A stretch of 64,000 nucleotides of DNA from positions 1 through 64,000 of the forward strand of contig CACVAP010000074.1 in assembly GCA_902727895.1 (NCBI GenBank). Direction: 5' to 3'. The DNA comes from an uncultured Sulfurovum sp. Its GTDB lineage: Bacteria; Campylobacterota; Campylobacteria; Campylobacterales; Sulfurovaceae. A program made the position numbers and the translations under genes. This document shows, in pieces, positions 1 through 8,180 of this stretch. The notes below the pieces were generated by a model. It had not been told where the DNA came from. It made no database searches and was given only the letters and a program-made list of their open reading frames with translations. Position 1 is the first letter of the stretch. Every line of letters starts with the position of its first letter.

Positions 1-19
1 AGACATCTTGCAAAACTAA
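1..19 (+). repeat. Left terminal inverted repeat of the IS element
   Basis: It reads AGACATCTTGCAAAACTAA, and the reverse complement of 885-903 differs from it only at the fifth base. It may extend to the left of the window. Confidence 0.8.
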
Positions 20-39
20 AAAAGTGCTAAAATAGTAAG

Positions 40-881
40 ATGAGAAAAGTAGATAAATTTGAGAATACAAATGATGAGAATTTTAAGCGAGTAGTAGGCG
101 TAAAACGAGCTACATTTGAAGTAATGGTTATAGAGTACAAGAAGTCAGAAGAAAAGAGAAAAGAAAAGCATAAAATAGGAGGACGAAAGCCTAAATTATG
201 TGAAGAAGATAGAGTACTCTTTATGCTTGAATATTATCGAGAATATCGAACCTTATATCATATGGGGCTAGACTATGGAATAAGTGAAGGACAGGCATCA
301 AAAGTAGTCAGAGATGTAGAAAGTGTTCTAATCAAATCAGGTAAATTTTCGTTACCAAGTAAAAGGGTATTATATGAAGCTGATAGTCCTATAGAGTTTG
401 TGTTAATTGATGCAACTGAAAGCCCAATACAAAGACCCAAAAAAAGCAAAGGCGATACTATTCAGGGAAGAAGAAGCAACATACCTTAAAAGCACAGGTT
501 GTTATAGATCAAAACCATAGAATTATTTGTGTAAATACTACAAATGGGAAAGAGCATGATTTTTCTCTTTTTAAAAACTCTAGACTTGCTATTAACGAAA
601 CTATTCAAGTCAAGGTAGATTTAGGTTATCAAGGGATTCAAAAGTTCCATCTAAATAGTGAAATTCCAAAAAAATCTAGTAAGAATTATAAGCTAACTGA
701 TGAAGATAAGAAAGAGAATCAAGAGAAAGCTTCTAAACGTATTTTTGTCGAGCATATCAATGCTAAGATTAAAACTTTTCAAATACTTAAACAAAAATAC
801 CGTAATCGACGTAAACGCTATAATTTAAGAGTAAATCTTATTTGTGGCTTAATTAATTTTGATAGGAATATGATGCTTTGA
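40..881 (+). CDS. IS5-family transposase, joined by -1 frameshift
   Basis: DDE transposase that would cut and move the surrounding element. The first frame (40-489, 149 aa) has an N-terminal helix-turn-helix region (about residues 50-100, GGRKPKL then GISEGQASKVVRDVE) and the first catalytic Asp in LIDATESPIQRP. That frame then runs into unrelated residues and stops. The -1 frame is open from 420 to the stop at 879-881 and carries YYSGKKKQHTLKAQVV, the second Asp in VDLGYQG and the Glu in RIFVEHINAKIK. The switch point is the run of seven A at 439-445. The second frame has no start codon near its beginning, so it is probably expressed only by slippage. The alternative is a simple inactivating indel. 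The fused product would be about 280 aa, normal for the family. Confidence 0.85.
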
Positions 882-884
882 AAG

Positions 885-903
885 TTAGTTTTGCAAGAAG
901 TCT
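885..903 (-). repeat. Right terminal inverted repeat of the IS element
   Basis: Reverse complement reads AGACTTCTTGCAAAACTAA, an 18/19 match to the left end. It supplies the last codons (about DFLQN) and the stop of the truncated gene to its right. Confidence 0.85.
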
Positions 904-1148
904 ATTATCCCTCCACAATCTACAAGCACTTTTTTAAGCTCATATCTACTTGGTAATCTCCCCCCACTGGCACGACAAATATCCTCTGCATCTAACCATT
1001 TAGCCTTACATACCCCTTCATTATTTATCTTTCCACCATACCCAACACAAACTTTTTTACTAGAAGTTATCCATTTAGTCTCCTCAGCATAACTTCCTAT
1101 ACTCAACCCTAAAATCATTACTGGTACTAATACAAATTTTAACTTCAT
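885..1148 (-). pseudogene. Secreted Lcl/DUF1566-like protein, 3' end cut by the IS
   Basis: An 87-aa reading frame begins with a clear signal peptide (MKLKFVLVPVMILGLSIGSY, then AEE). The mature part has four cysteines and the segment WLDAEDICRASGGRLPSRYE, which resembles the start of Lcl/DUF1566 domains (Trp, Cys, then G-RLPS-EL). Such domains normally run on for 60 or more residues, whereas here the frame stops after DFLQN, residues encoded by the IS inverted repeat. The original gene therefore ended further left and was interrupted by the insertion. Native sequence is about 904-1148. The family assignment is tentative; the truncation is seen directly. Confidence 0.7.
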
Positions 1149-1270
1149 CTCATTTCCTTTATTTAGATTTTAATAGTGTAGCACTTTTTCTTTTTACTCT
1201 TTACCCAACTAACCTCTACCTTTCCAAAAAATTCTGAACTGCTCGAAATTACTATGTTTACAGTAATCAT

Positions 1271-1406
1271 AGGTCGGACTGCCCTCTGTCCGACACAAAT
1301 CGGCAAAAAATTATGTTTTGAATTGTAAAATAGAAGTTTATATGTAAAAAAGTTATGGAAAGTTTATGGTATGCAAGTATTTGTCGGACAGAGGACAGTC
1401 CGACCT
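1271..1406. repeat. Pair of REP-like hairpins in inverted orientation
   Basis: Two units, 1271-1295 and 1382-1406, are inverted copies of each other (about 24 of 25 positions) about 85 bases apart. Each unit is itself a hairpin, GTCGGAC and GTCCGAC around an 8-base loop. The arrangement resembles a BIME, or the two ends of a small non-coding mobile element. It lies between the truncated secreted protein gene and the 3' end of the aminotransferase gene. Confidence 0.75.
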
Positions 1407-1410
1407 ACGG

Positions 1411-2556
1411 CTAAAGCCTTTTCAATCTCTCTATAGCCTCATCTAACTCTTCTGCCTTTTTAGAAAAACAAAACCGTGCAAGGTTAATACCTTCACTGTC
1501 TTGATAAAAAGCCCTAGCAGGTACAGTAGCAATGCCTGTTTTTTCAAGTAAAGTAAGTACTTTTTCTTTATCATCAGCACCTTCAAGTTTAGAGATGTCT
1601 GCGAGTACATAGTAAGCACCTTTAACATACTCAGCTTTTAGCCCAGCATCATTAAGTGCTTTTATGAACTTGTCTCTTTTTTCTTGATGCTCTTTTGCCA
1701 CATCGGTGTAGTAAGACTTTGACAGTTCATTGAGTCCTTTTAAAATTCCATGTTGCAATGGAGCAGGAGGACAGACATAGACAAGGTCATTAAAGGCTGA
1801 TGCAGCATCAATAACCTCTTTACTCGTAATGGCATACCCAAGTCGCCAACCCGTAATGGAGTAAATCTTTGAAAACCCAGAGATAACCACCGTTCGCTCT
1901 TTTAAACTCTCAATACTCAATGCTGAGCTAAACGCTAAACCATCATAAATAAAGTGTTCATACATCTCATCTGAAAACAAAAAAAGGTCGTTCTCATGAA
2001 TAATGCTTGAAAGCGTTTCTAACTCTTCTTTGGTATAAACTTTTCCACTAGGATTTGAAGGGTTACAAATAAGTACGGCTTTTGTCTCTTCAGAAATAGC
2101 CTCTTTCAGTTCATTAAAATCTATCTCATAACTTGGTGGTGTGGTTCGGATGTATTTTATCTTACAGCCAATGGACTGAAGCGTTGCCACATGGTAACCA
2201 TAGTATGGCTCGAACAATACAACCTCATCACCTTCATTAAGTAAAGACATCGCAGTTGCATAAAATGCTCCCGTAGCCCCAAGACTTACCAAAACATTGT
2301 CCACTTCTACACCTTGGTCATAAAAGTCATTTTGTTTTTTAGCAATGGCTGCTCTTAACTTGTAGTTACCATAAGCAGAAGTATAGGTATTATGCCCAGC
2401 ATCAATACCCTCTTTTGCCCCTTGTACAACAGGTAAAGGCACTTCAAGGTCACAAAGCCCTTGAGCCATGTTAAGTCCTTTTTTTTGATTACATAAAATG
2501 GACATTGCGCGTATTTCAGATTGTGCGATGTTGTTTGCACGGTTACTTAGTTTCAT
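1411..2556 (-). CDS. PLP-dependent class I/II aminotransferase
   Basis: Cytosolic fold-type I aminotransferase of 381 aa, full length for the aspartate/methionine aminotransferase superfamily. It transfers an amino group between an amino acid and a 2-oxo acid. Seen: YTSAYGNYKLRAAIA substrate loop (57-71), NPSNPSG (165-171), DEMYEHFIYDG (196-206), PLP lysine K230 in SGFSKIYSITGWRLGY, and the C-terminal carboxylate-binding arginine in LARFCFS. It is most like broad-specificity MtnE/AspC-type enzymes; the substrate cannot be told from sequence. It stands alone, with REP-like hairpins on both sides. Confidence 0.9.
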   Translation of the reverse strand: MKLSNRANNIAQSEIRAMSILCNQKKGLNMAQGLCDLEVPLPVVQGAKEGIDAGHNTYTSAYGNYKLRAAIAKKQNDFYDQGVEVDNVLVSLGATGAFYATAMSLLNEGDEVVLFEPYYGYHVATLQSIGCKIKYIRTTPPSYEIDFNELKEAISEETKAVLICNPSNPSGKVYTKEELETLSSIIHENDLFLFSDEMYEHFIYDGLAFSSALSIESLKERTVVISGFSKIYSITGWRLGYAITSKEVIDAASAFNDLVYVCPPAPLQHGILKGLNELSKSYYTDVAKEHQEKRDKFIKALNDAGLKAEYVKGAYYVLADISKLEGADDKEKVLTLLEKTGIATVPARAFYQDSEGINLARFCFSKKAEELDEAIERLKRL

Positions 2557-2658
2557 GGGTACTCATTTGTGTGATTTTTTTGAAGTATAGTTGAAGTTCT
2601 CTTATATCACATACTAAATGATGTTTTAATATAAGTAAATTAATTTTTATGTAAATTA

Positions 2659-2685
2659 TAGTCGGAATAAAAATATCCCGACCTA
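2659..2685. repeat. Single REP-like hairpin
   Basis: Imperfect palindrome with arms TAGTCGGAATA and TATCCCGACCTA. It shares the GTCGG/CCGACCTA core with the pair at 1271-1406, suggesting one dispersed repeat family. It lies between the aminotransferase promoter region and the end of the adenylate-kinase-like gene. Confidence 0.5.
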
Positions 2686-2703
2686 TGAAAGTTGTCTGTC
2701 TAA

Positions 2704-3285
2704 CTATTTGATTTTAAGTGCTTCTATTTTACTTAAAAGATGTTCATCAATCTCATTTACAACAATATCTAACGCTCTTTCTGCATTAATAATTTCTAAA
2801 AGATGTTCTTTGTTGTAGTATTTCTCAATTTCATCAATAGAATCTTTATAAGCATCCATCTCATGATTAAAAAGATCTTCACTTCTACCTGTTGATAAAA
2901 AGCGTTCTTTTGCCAAATCATCATTCACACGAAGCTCTACAACAGAAATAAGTTCAATGTTATCATGCGTAAAAAGGTAGTCACCAAAATAAGCTAACTG
3001 TTTTTGTTTTCCAGGGAAACCAGAAAGAAGAACAATGTCAGTCTTAGCATTTAAAATAGCATCAACTATAATATCAAGTACAATCCGTGTCGGAACAAGA
3101 TCTCCTTTATCAAAAAACTCTTTAGCAATCTTACCAACTGCTGTCTCTCGATCTATCTCTTCCTTGATAAGAGTTCCCGTAGAATAGCTAGTAATCTCGT
3201 TCTCGTGTTTTTCAGAAATTAACTTTGCATCAGTTGTTTTTCCACATCCAGGTACACCTATGAGTAAAATAAGTTTTTTTGACAT
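2704..3285 (-). CDS. Adenylate-kinase-like nucleoside monophosphate kinase, divergent
   Basis: P-loop kinase of 193 aa resembling the short Campylobacterota adenylate kinase (ATP + AMP to 2 ADP). Seen: Walker A GVPGCGKTT near the N-terminus, the YSTGTLI nucleotide-binding segment, and the GDLVPTRIV region. Odd: the usual DGYPR motif reads SGFPG, so the conserved arginine that contacts the phosphates is missing, and the LID region (LSTGRSEDLF) is also changed. It may be a paralogue with another substrate rather than the housekeeping Adk. The start is taken at 3285, where AAGGA sits just upstream; an in-frame codon at 3321 would add 12 residues but has no such site. Confidence 0.7.
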   Translation of the reverse strand: MSKKLILLIGVPGCGKTTDAKLISEKHENEITSYSTGTLIKEEIDRETAVGKIAKEFFDKGDLVPTRIVLDIIVDAILNAKTDIVLLSGFPGKQKQLAYFGDYLFTHDNIELISVVELRVNDDLAKERFLSTGRSEDLFNHEMDAYKDSIDEIEKYYNKEHLLEIINAERALDIVVNEIDEHLLSKIEALKIK

Positions 3286-3343
3286 ATCTATTCCTTTATT
3301 TATCTTTATAAATTGTAGCATAAAAAAGCGTGAAATTATCTAA

Positions 3344-3712
3344 TTAATAAATATTAAAACAACTACAGCTTATCTCTTTTTTATCTACAATCTGAAGAAA
3401 CTCAATCTCTGCAATATAACACTTTTTATTCTCTTTCAGTAAAGTAAACTCTTTTATAATCTGTTTTTCTGCTAATGGACTCTCAATATTTGTTTGCGTA
3501 GAAAGTCTAAATTTTGCAGTAGATTTAAAAAGAGATTCTCCTATAAAAAGTTTTTTTGAGGGCATAATTTGTTGTATACCTTCCTTTGCCTCGCGAATAC
3601 ACATACTATTTTGTTTCAATGAAAAAGCACTTGAATAATTATAAGTCGAATCCTTTGCACATCCCATAAGTGTCAACGCTATTAAGAGCTGACTAAAAGG
3701 CATCAATTTCAT
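3344..3712 (-). CDS. Small hypothetical lipoprotein
   Basis: 122 aa with a type II signal peptide and lipobox LTLMGC near residue 18, so probably anchored to a membrane and exposed to the periplasm. The mature part is mostly beta-prone with several cysteines, including a C-terminal CSCF. I do not recognise the family. Its start overlaps the end of the S41 protease gene by 20 bases in the same direction, so the two are very likely co-transcribed and translationally coupled. It may assist the protease; that is inference from position only. Confidence 0.7.
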   Translation of the reverse strand: MKLMPFSQLLIALTLMGCAKDSTYNYSSAFSLKQNSMCIREAKEGIQQIMPSKKLFIGESLFKSTAKFRLSTQTNIESPLAEKQIIKEFTLLKENKKCYIAEIEFLQIVDKKEISCSCFNIY

Positions 3713-5225
3713 ACTCTAATCCTTTTTGTGGAACTCTTTTATATTCAATACTAGGTGCTTCTTGCTTAGCTGTCTTTTGAACATTTATTGAACATTTATT
3801 ATTTCCCATAAAATATAATGTCTCTTTTAACATTGCTTCATTTTCATCTCCAAATGGATGGAGAATATCATCCTCTACAGTACAGCTAGGTGCAATTCCA
3901 TCAAAATAGTCGCCATAGCCTTCTGCATTAACACCTTGAAACTGTATTGGTGAAAGATGCTTTTCACAAAAAGTAAACCCACGCATACCTACAGGCTTAC
4001 CATGTGTTTTAGAACCAATTAGATGAACATCCAAAAATGGTGTTAATCCATTAATTACATACTCACTTGCAGATGCTGTATTTTCTGTTGTAATCACATA
4101 AACTCTATCTAGACTTAAATGATTTATCTCATCTGTGAACTTATAATCAAAGTTCCAATTTGTATATCTATCATTAAACTTAAGTGTATTAAAAACATTT
4201 TCATTACTCTTATCTCCACCAATTAAACTCGCAAGGTATTGGGCAATATGCAGTCGTCCTCCTCCATTGTATCTGAGATCAAGAATTAATTCTTCAATAC
4301 CATCTTTTTTAAACGCTTCAAATGTTTCTGATAACTCTGCTAATGAAGGCTCAATAAATTTATTAAAAACTAAATAACCAACTTTCTTTCCCTCTAACTC
4401 TAGCGTTTTACTTTCTATAACAGAGTGAGCTGTAACAATTGCTTTTTTAATACTCACCGTTGAGGTAGTTCCATTAGTCTTTACCTTAAATGTACGTTCA
4501 ACACCTACTTCTTCAGAACCAAGGATTGTATTCCAAAGGTCTTGCGCTGTTATCTCTTGAATCGTTTTTCCCTCTATCTCCAAAATTTCTGAGCCTCTTT
4601 CTATGCCTACTAGATGGGCAGGTGAATCTTTATAAATAAGGCTAATATAAATTTTTTCATCAAGAAGTCGCATCGAAAATCCAAATCCTAAATAAGTTCC
4701 TTCTTCAAAATAATTCGTATAACTACTTAAAGAACTAATATAACTCCATCTATCATATTTTTCATATTTTAAATCTTCTAACAGTGTCTCTGTATTAGTA
4801 TATTCATCATAGGCTAAATCATCTACATGTTCATACCATAAATAGGCATCTTTCATAATGCCGTAAACCAATTTATTTTGTCCCTTAAGTGAACAATCAT
4901 ATGCAACTGAAACTGTTCGTGTTAAGCTACTTTTATTACCTGATTTATCTTCAGCACTGTATGTTATGATATACGTTCCAATTTGAGTACTATCTACTTC
5001 CCCTGAAACTCCTACTCGCACACTACCGTCAACATTATCAACAGCAGTTGCTCCTTTATCAAGAAAAGTACTCCCAAAAAGAACTGTCATTTTACTTTCA
5101 CCATTAAGTTTTATGATAGGTGCTGTGGTATCACTACTACTTTTTGATTCACCACCACATCCAACTACTAAGAAGAAACCCATCATAAAAATAAATAACC
5201 TAAACAACTTTCTACATTTAACCAT
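3693..5225 (-). CDS. S41-family (C-terminal processing) peptidase, Ig-like N-terminus, lipoprotein
   Basis: 510-aa periplasmic serine protease. Order: lipoprotein signal with lipobox LVVGC (Cys 23); an Ig-like DUF5011 domain at about 35-108 (DNVDGSV then GTYIITYSAEDKSGN); a PDZ-like domain (FGFSMRLLDEKIYISLIYKD onward); then the S41 catalytic domain with LDLRYNGGG and the nucleophile region NTASASEYV, followed by SKTHGKPVG. Family members cleave the C-termini of exported proteins. The DUF5011 module probably serves as a binding or spacer domain. It is co-transcribed with the small lipoprotein downstream and divergent from apbE. Confidence 0.88.
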   Translation of the reverse strand: MVKCRKLFRLFIFMMGFFLVVGCGGESKSSSDTTAPIIKLNGESKMTVLFGSTFLDKGATAVDNVDGSVRVGVSGEVDSTQIGTYIITYSAEDKSGNKSSLTRTVSVAYDCSLKGQNKLVYGIMKDAYLWYEHVDDLAYDEYTNTETLLEDLKYEKYDRWSYISSLSSYTNYFEEGTYLGFGFSMRLLDEKIYISLIYKDSPAHLVGIERGSEILEIEGKTIQEITAQDLWNTILGSEEVGVERTFKVKTNGTTSTVSIKKAIVTAHSVIESKTLELEGKKVGYLVFNKFIEPSLAELSETFEAFKKDGIEELILDLRYNGGGRLHIAQYLASLIGGDKSNENVFNTLKFNDRYTNWNFDYKFTDEINHLSLDRVYVITTENTASASEYVINGLTPFLDVHLIGSKTHGKPVGMRGFTFCEKHLSPIQFQGVNAEGYGDYFDGIAPSCTVEDDILHPFGDENEAMLKETLYFMGNNKCSINVQKTAKQEAPSIEYKRVPQKGLEYEIDAF

Positions 5226-5331
5226 CTAACGCCCCTGTTCATACTTTTTTAATTAACATACTAATATTAACATTAAAAGTTATATTTAATATAAAATATT
5301 ATTATTAAATTAATAAATTAAATATAATCAG

Positions 5332-5354
5332 TACTTTTTAGCGCTAAAAAAGTA
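5332..5354. promoter_or_regulatory. Operator-like palindrome between divergent genes
   Basis: TACTTTTTA and TAAAAAAGTA flank GCGC, a near-perfect palindrome with one extra A. It lies directly upstream of the apbE -10 box, between the divergently transcribed S41 protease and apbE genes, where a repressor or activator site would be expected. It has no downstream U-tract position that would fit a terminator for either gene. Confidence 0.45.
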
Positions 5355-5363
5355 TGATATAAT
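5355..5363 (+). promoter_or_regulatory. Extended -10 promoter of apbE
   Basis: TGATATAAT is a consensus extended -10 element without a clear -35 box, as usual in Campylobacterota. Transcription would start near 5370, just before the Shine-Dalgarno AAGGA at 5374-5378. That leaves a very short leader and supports initiation at 5387. Confidence 0.6.
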
Positions 5364-5386
5364 AAACTAAAATAAGGAACAACCCC

Positions 5387-6238
5387 ATCAACTCAAAACA
5401 ACACATCTACAAATTCACCGTTATGACATCTCCTTGTGAGGTTCATATCTATGAAAATGATGAGCAAAAAGCACGTACATTGGCTCAACATATTTTGAAC
5501 ATGGCTAAAGAACTAGAGCAAAAATACAACTTTTATAATCCTAACGCTTACCTCTCTGCTTTAAACCAACGAAAAACAAATATTCTTGATATGCAAACAA
5601 AAGACTTACTAACACGTGCCAAGCTTTTTTATGGGAAAACTGATGGGATTTTTGATGTTACTAGGGGAACATTAACACAAAGTAGAAAACTTTCAAGCAT
5701 AGAAGCCATCGAAGAAGCGTGTAAAGGATTAGAACCATTTATTGGCGTAGAACACTTTAAAATCAAGAAAAATAAGCTTATATTTGATAATCCTCATACC
5801 CTCATCGACTTAGGTGGTTTTGTGAAAGAGTTTGCTGTTGACCAAGCTGTTAAATTAGTCAAAAAAGAAAAAGTGAGTTCTGCGCTTATAAACTTTGGTG
5901 GAGATATTTATGCTTTAGGATTAAAACCTAATGGCAAAGCTTTTAAAGTAGGTATTAAAAACCCACTCAAACCAAGCGAATACTTAACAGGTGTAGAAAT
6001 TACCAATCAAGGTCTGACTACTTCTGCTTCTTATGAACGTAACCATTCAGTAGAGGGCAAAAACTATTCGCATATTATTTCTTCTTCTAAACTGCAAGAT
6101 GAGGTACTTTCTGCAACAGTTATTTCCTCTTCCGTTGTTGAGTCTGGTGTTTATTCTACTGCCTTAATGATTAAGCCTACCCTTTCTACAACCTTGACTA
6201 AAATCTTAATAGATAAAGAGTTAAAAGTGCTTTCTTAA
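5387..6238 (+). CDS. apbE: ApbE-like FAD:protein FMN transferase, apparent ATC start
   Basis: Attaches FMN from FAD to a threonine of exported flavoproteins such as Nqr/Rnf subunits. Seen: a FxxM-T/S-P entry segment (FTVMTSPCEVHIY), FDVTRGT, the conserved DLGGFVKEFAVDQA, NFGGDIYALG, and GLTTSASYER near the C-terminus. The first ATG (5423) falls inside the conserved entry segment and has no Shine-Dalgarno, while AAGGA at 5374-5378 is 8 bases before an in-frame ATC at 5387 that would give the leader INSKQHIYKFTV (first residue Met). No ATG, GTG or TTG lies between. No signal peptide is seen, which is odd for an enzyme that usually acts in the periplasm. Confidence 0.82.
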   Translation: MNSKQHIYKFTVMTSPCEVHIYENDEQKARTLAQHILNMAKELEQKYNFYNPNAYLSALNQRKTNILDMQTKDLLTRAKLFYGKTDGIFDVTRGTLTQSRKLSSIEAIEEACKGLEPFIGVEHFKIKKNKLIFDNPHTLIDLGGFVKEFAVDQAVKLVKKEKVSSALINFGGDIYALGLKPNGKAFKVGIKNPLKPSEYLTGVEITNQGLTTSASYERNHSVEGKNYSHIISSSKLQDEVLSATVISSSVVESGVYSTALMIKPTLSTTLTKILIDKELKVLS

Positions 6239-6282
6239 CCACTCTTTTTTGTTATACTTAATAACATCGATAAGGACATAAT

Positions 6283-6939
6283 ATGACTTATAAATTTTTA
6301 CTTATTTTTACACTTTCTTTCTCACTACTAACAGCTACTGACTTTAAAGACATAAACCCAGCACCCAACAAAACAATGTTAGAAAATCAAAGCCATGCTA
6401 AAGACTGTACATCACCTGCACCTGCAAATGAAGATATATCTGAAAGTTTTAAATATGGATGCTTTTGTGGAGAAGACTACCCAAAGATGGATGCAAACGA
6501 AAGTAAAGACTTTAGAAGACTGCGTAAAAAGGAAAGAATAAAAGTTATAGAATCTTACTTTCTTGTAAAACCCTATGATGACATAGACGCAGTCTGTATG
6601 CAACATGACATTTGCTATCTTTACCGTGGTAAAAAAGCCAGAACTTGTAACCGTGCCATCTACAGTGAATTACGTGATTTAAGACATCAATTTAAAACAG
6701 AAAATGAACCAAAAAAAGATGAACAATGTTCACACCTAGCGACAGATATAGCTTCTGTTTTTCAAACTATCTTTGCTTCATCAGATGATAAAACAGGTTT
6801 TTTTGAATTTGGTTCCTTACTTTTTAATACTACACTGACCATCGCTGAAAAAACACTGGAAGAGTCCATAGACACCATTATAGATCAAGGGAAACGCTAC
6901 CCTAAAAAAGATGAAAAGTGCATCGTTAGTAAGATTTAG
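6283..6939 (+). CDS. Secreted phospholipase-A2-like protein
   Basis: 218 aa with an N-terminal signal peptide (cleavage near residue 18). Residues 58-63 read YGCFCG, like the calcium loop of secretory phospholipase A2. Residues 97-112 read PYDDIDAVCMQHDICY, matching the PLA2 active-site helix pattern P-D-D-C-HD-CY with catalytic His108 and Asp109. A further Cys (122) follows in the second helix region. A roughly 30-residue insertion separates loop and helix, and the second Gly of the calcium loop is replaced (GED). If active, it would hydrolyse the sn-2 acyl ester of phospholipids, in the periplasm or outside. Preceded by TGTTATACT at 6250-6258. The family call is by motif only. Confidence 0.65.
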   Translation: MTYKFLLIFTLSFSLLTATDFKDINPAPNKTMLENQSHAKDCTSPAPANEDISESFKYGCFCGEDYPKMDANESKDFRRLRKKERIKVIESYFLVKPYDDIDAVCMQHDICYLYRGKKARTCNRAIYSELRDLRHQFKTENEPKKDEQCSHLATDIASVFQTIFASSDDKTGFFEFGSLLFNTTLTIAEKTLEESIDTIIDQGKRYPKKDEKCIVSKI

Positions 6940-6998
6940 CCTAAGCCTCTTTAGTAATTAGGCAAATTATTTAAGTCTAAATATCTTATACTAATGCA

Positions 6999-8159
6999 AT
7001 GATAACAACAGCCTTCCCCTACCTAACAATTTTAATATTTATCGCATCAATGCTTGTTTTTCTTGAACATAAGACAAAAGCCAAACTTTTTGAGTATCTT
7101 CCTGCCATTGTCATCTTGTACTTTACAGTTATGACACTCTCTACTTTAGAACTTTGGACAAAAACAGAAGAAATCAATAGCATCTATAAAAGCTTCAAAT
7201 CCAACCTACTTCCAGCCATGATATTTTTGATGTTACTGCAAAGTGACATTCGCATTATTTTAAAATTGGGTAAAAAGATTTTACTAACATTCTTTTTGGC
7301 ATCACTCAGTATTTCATTGGGCTTCATTATTATGTTTGCTTTACTCAATGGATTTTTTGAAGAAGGAGCATGGAAAGCATTTGGTGCTTTAAGTGGCTCA
7401 TGGATGGGTGGTACAGGAAACATGGTCGCCATTCAATCAGCACTTGAACTACCTGATTCTAAAATGGGTTATGTATTACTAATTGACAGCATAGACTATG
7501 CCATTTGGGTCATGATACTCCTAGCACTTGTTCCTTTTGCAAAACGATTTAACCAATGGACAAAAGCAGATGGAGACATACTCAAAAAACTTAGTAGCAC
7601 CCTAGATACAAGTGAAAATAAAAAGAGTATTGACTTTCCTTCCTTGTTTATGATGTTAGGTTTAGCCCTTATGGTCTCTTTCATAGCCCAAGCTCTAGCA
7701 CCTCTACTTCCTATTACAAACTTTTTAACACAGACAACTTGGGTTGTGATTATGGCTACTTTAGCAGGAGTATTGTTTGGAATGACACCTCTTTCTAAAG
7801 AAGCCTCTGCACAACCTTTAGCAAACATCATGCTTTACCTCATTGTGGCACTCATTGCTTCTCGTGCAAACTTTACAGAATTGACCCAAGCACCACTTTA
7901 TATTTTTGCTGGATTTATTATTATTGTTATTCATGCAAGTATTATGGTTGTTTTTGCCAAAATATTTAAACTCGACCTTTTCTCTTTAGGTGTGGCTTCT
8001 TTAGCCAACATTGGAGGAGTAGCTTCTGCTCCTATTTTAGCTGGTGCTTACCATAAAGCACTCATTCCCATTGGTGTTCTTATGGCAATGATGGGCTACA
8101 TCGTTGGAACATTTATGGGACTTGGCGTTTCCCAAGTTTTAAAGTTTATTTCCATATAA
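6999..8159 (+). CDS. DUF819 family integral membrane protein
   Basis: 386 aa, almost wholly hydrophobic, with around ten predicted membrane segments and several Gly-rich helices (ALSGSWMGGTGNMVAIQ; ANIGGVASAPILAGAYH). These two similar Gly-rich stretches in the two halves suggest an inverted-repeat transporter fold. It matches the DUF819/YjcL family, for which no substrate is established. Only about 20 bases separate it from the DUF502 gene, so the two probably share a transcript. Confidence 0.8.
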   Translation: MITTAFPYLTILIFIASMLVFLEHKTKAKLFEYLPAIVILYFTVMTLSTLELWTKTEEINSIYKSFKSNLLPAMIFLMLLQSDIRIILKLGKKILLTFFLASLSISLGFIIMFALLNGFFEEGAWKAFGALSGSWMGGTGNMVAIQSALELPDSKMGYVLLIDSIDYAIWVMILLALVPFAKRFNQWTKADGDILKKLSSTLDTSENKKSIDFPSLFMMLGLALMVSFIAQALAPLLPITNFLTQTTWVVIMATLAGVLFGMTPLSKEASAQPLANIMLYLIVALIASRANFTELTQAPLYIFAGFIIIVIHASIMVVFAKIFKLDLFSLGVASLANIGGVASAPILAGAYHKALIPIGVLMAMMGYIVGTFMGLGVSQVLKFISI

Positions 8160-8180
8160 TTCAAACATAAGGATACAAAT

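Larger units (their letters stand above)
1..903 (+). mobile_element. IS5-family insertion sequence, nearly complete, left edge at the window border
   Basis: Bases 1-19 and 885-903 form terminal inverted repeats matching at 18 of 19 positions (core TCTTGCAAAACTAA). They enclose one transposase gene split over two frames, with all three DDE residues present. The size (about 0.9 kb) and the protein motifs fit the IS5 family, IS427/IS1031-like groups. The left flank lies outside the window, so the target duplication and the exact outer base cannot be read. The right end sits inside a minus-strand gene for a secreted protein, which it truncates. Confidence 0.85.
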
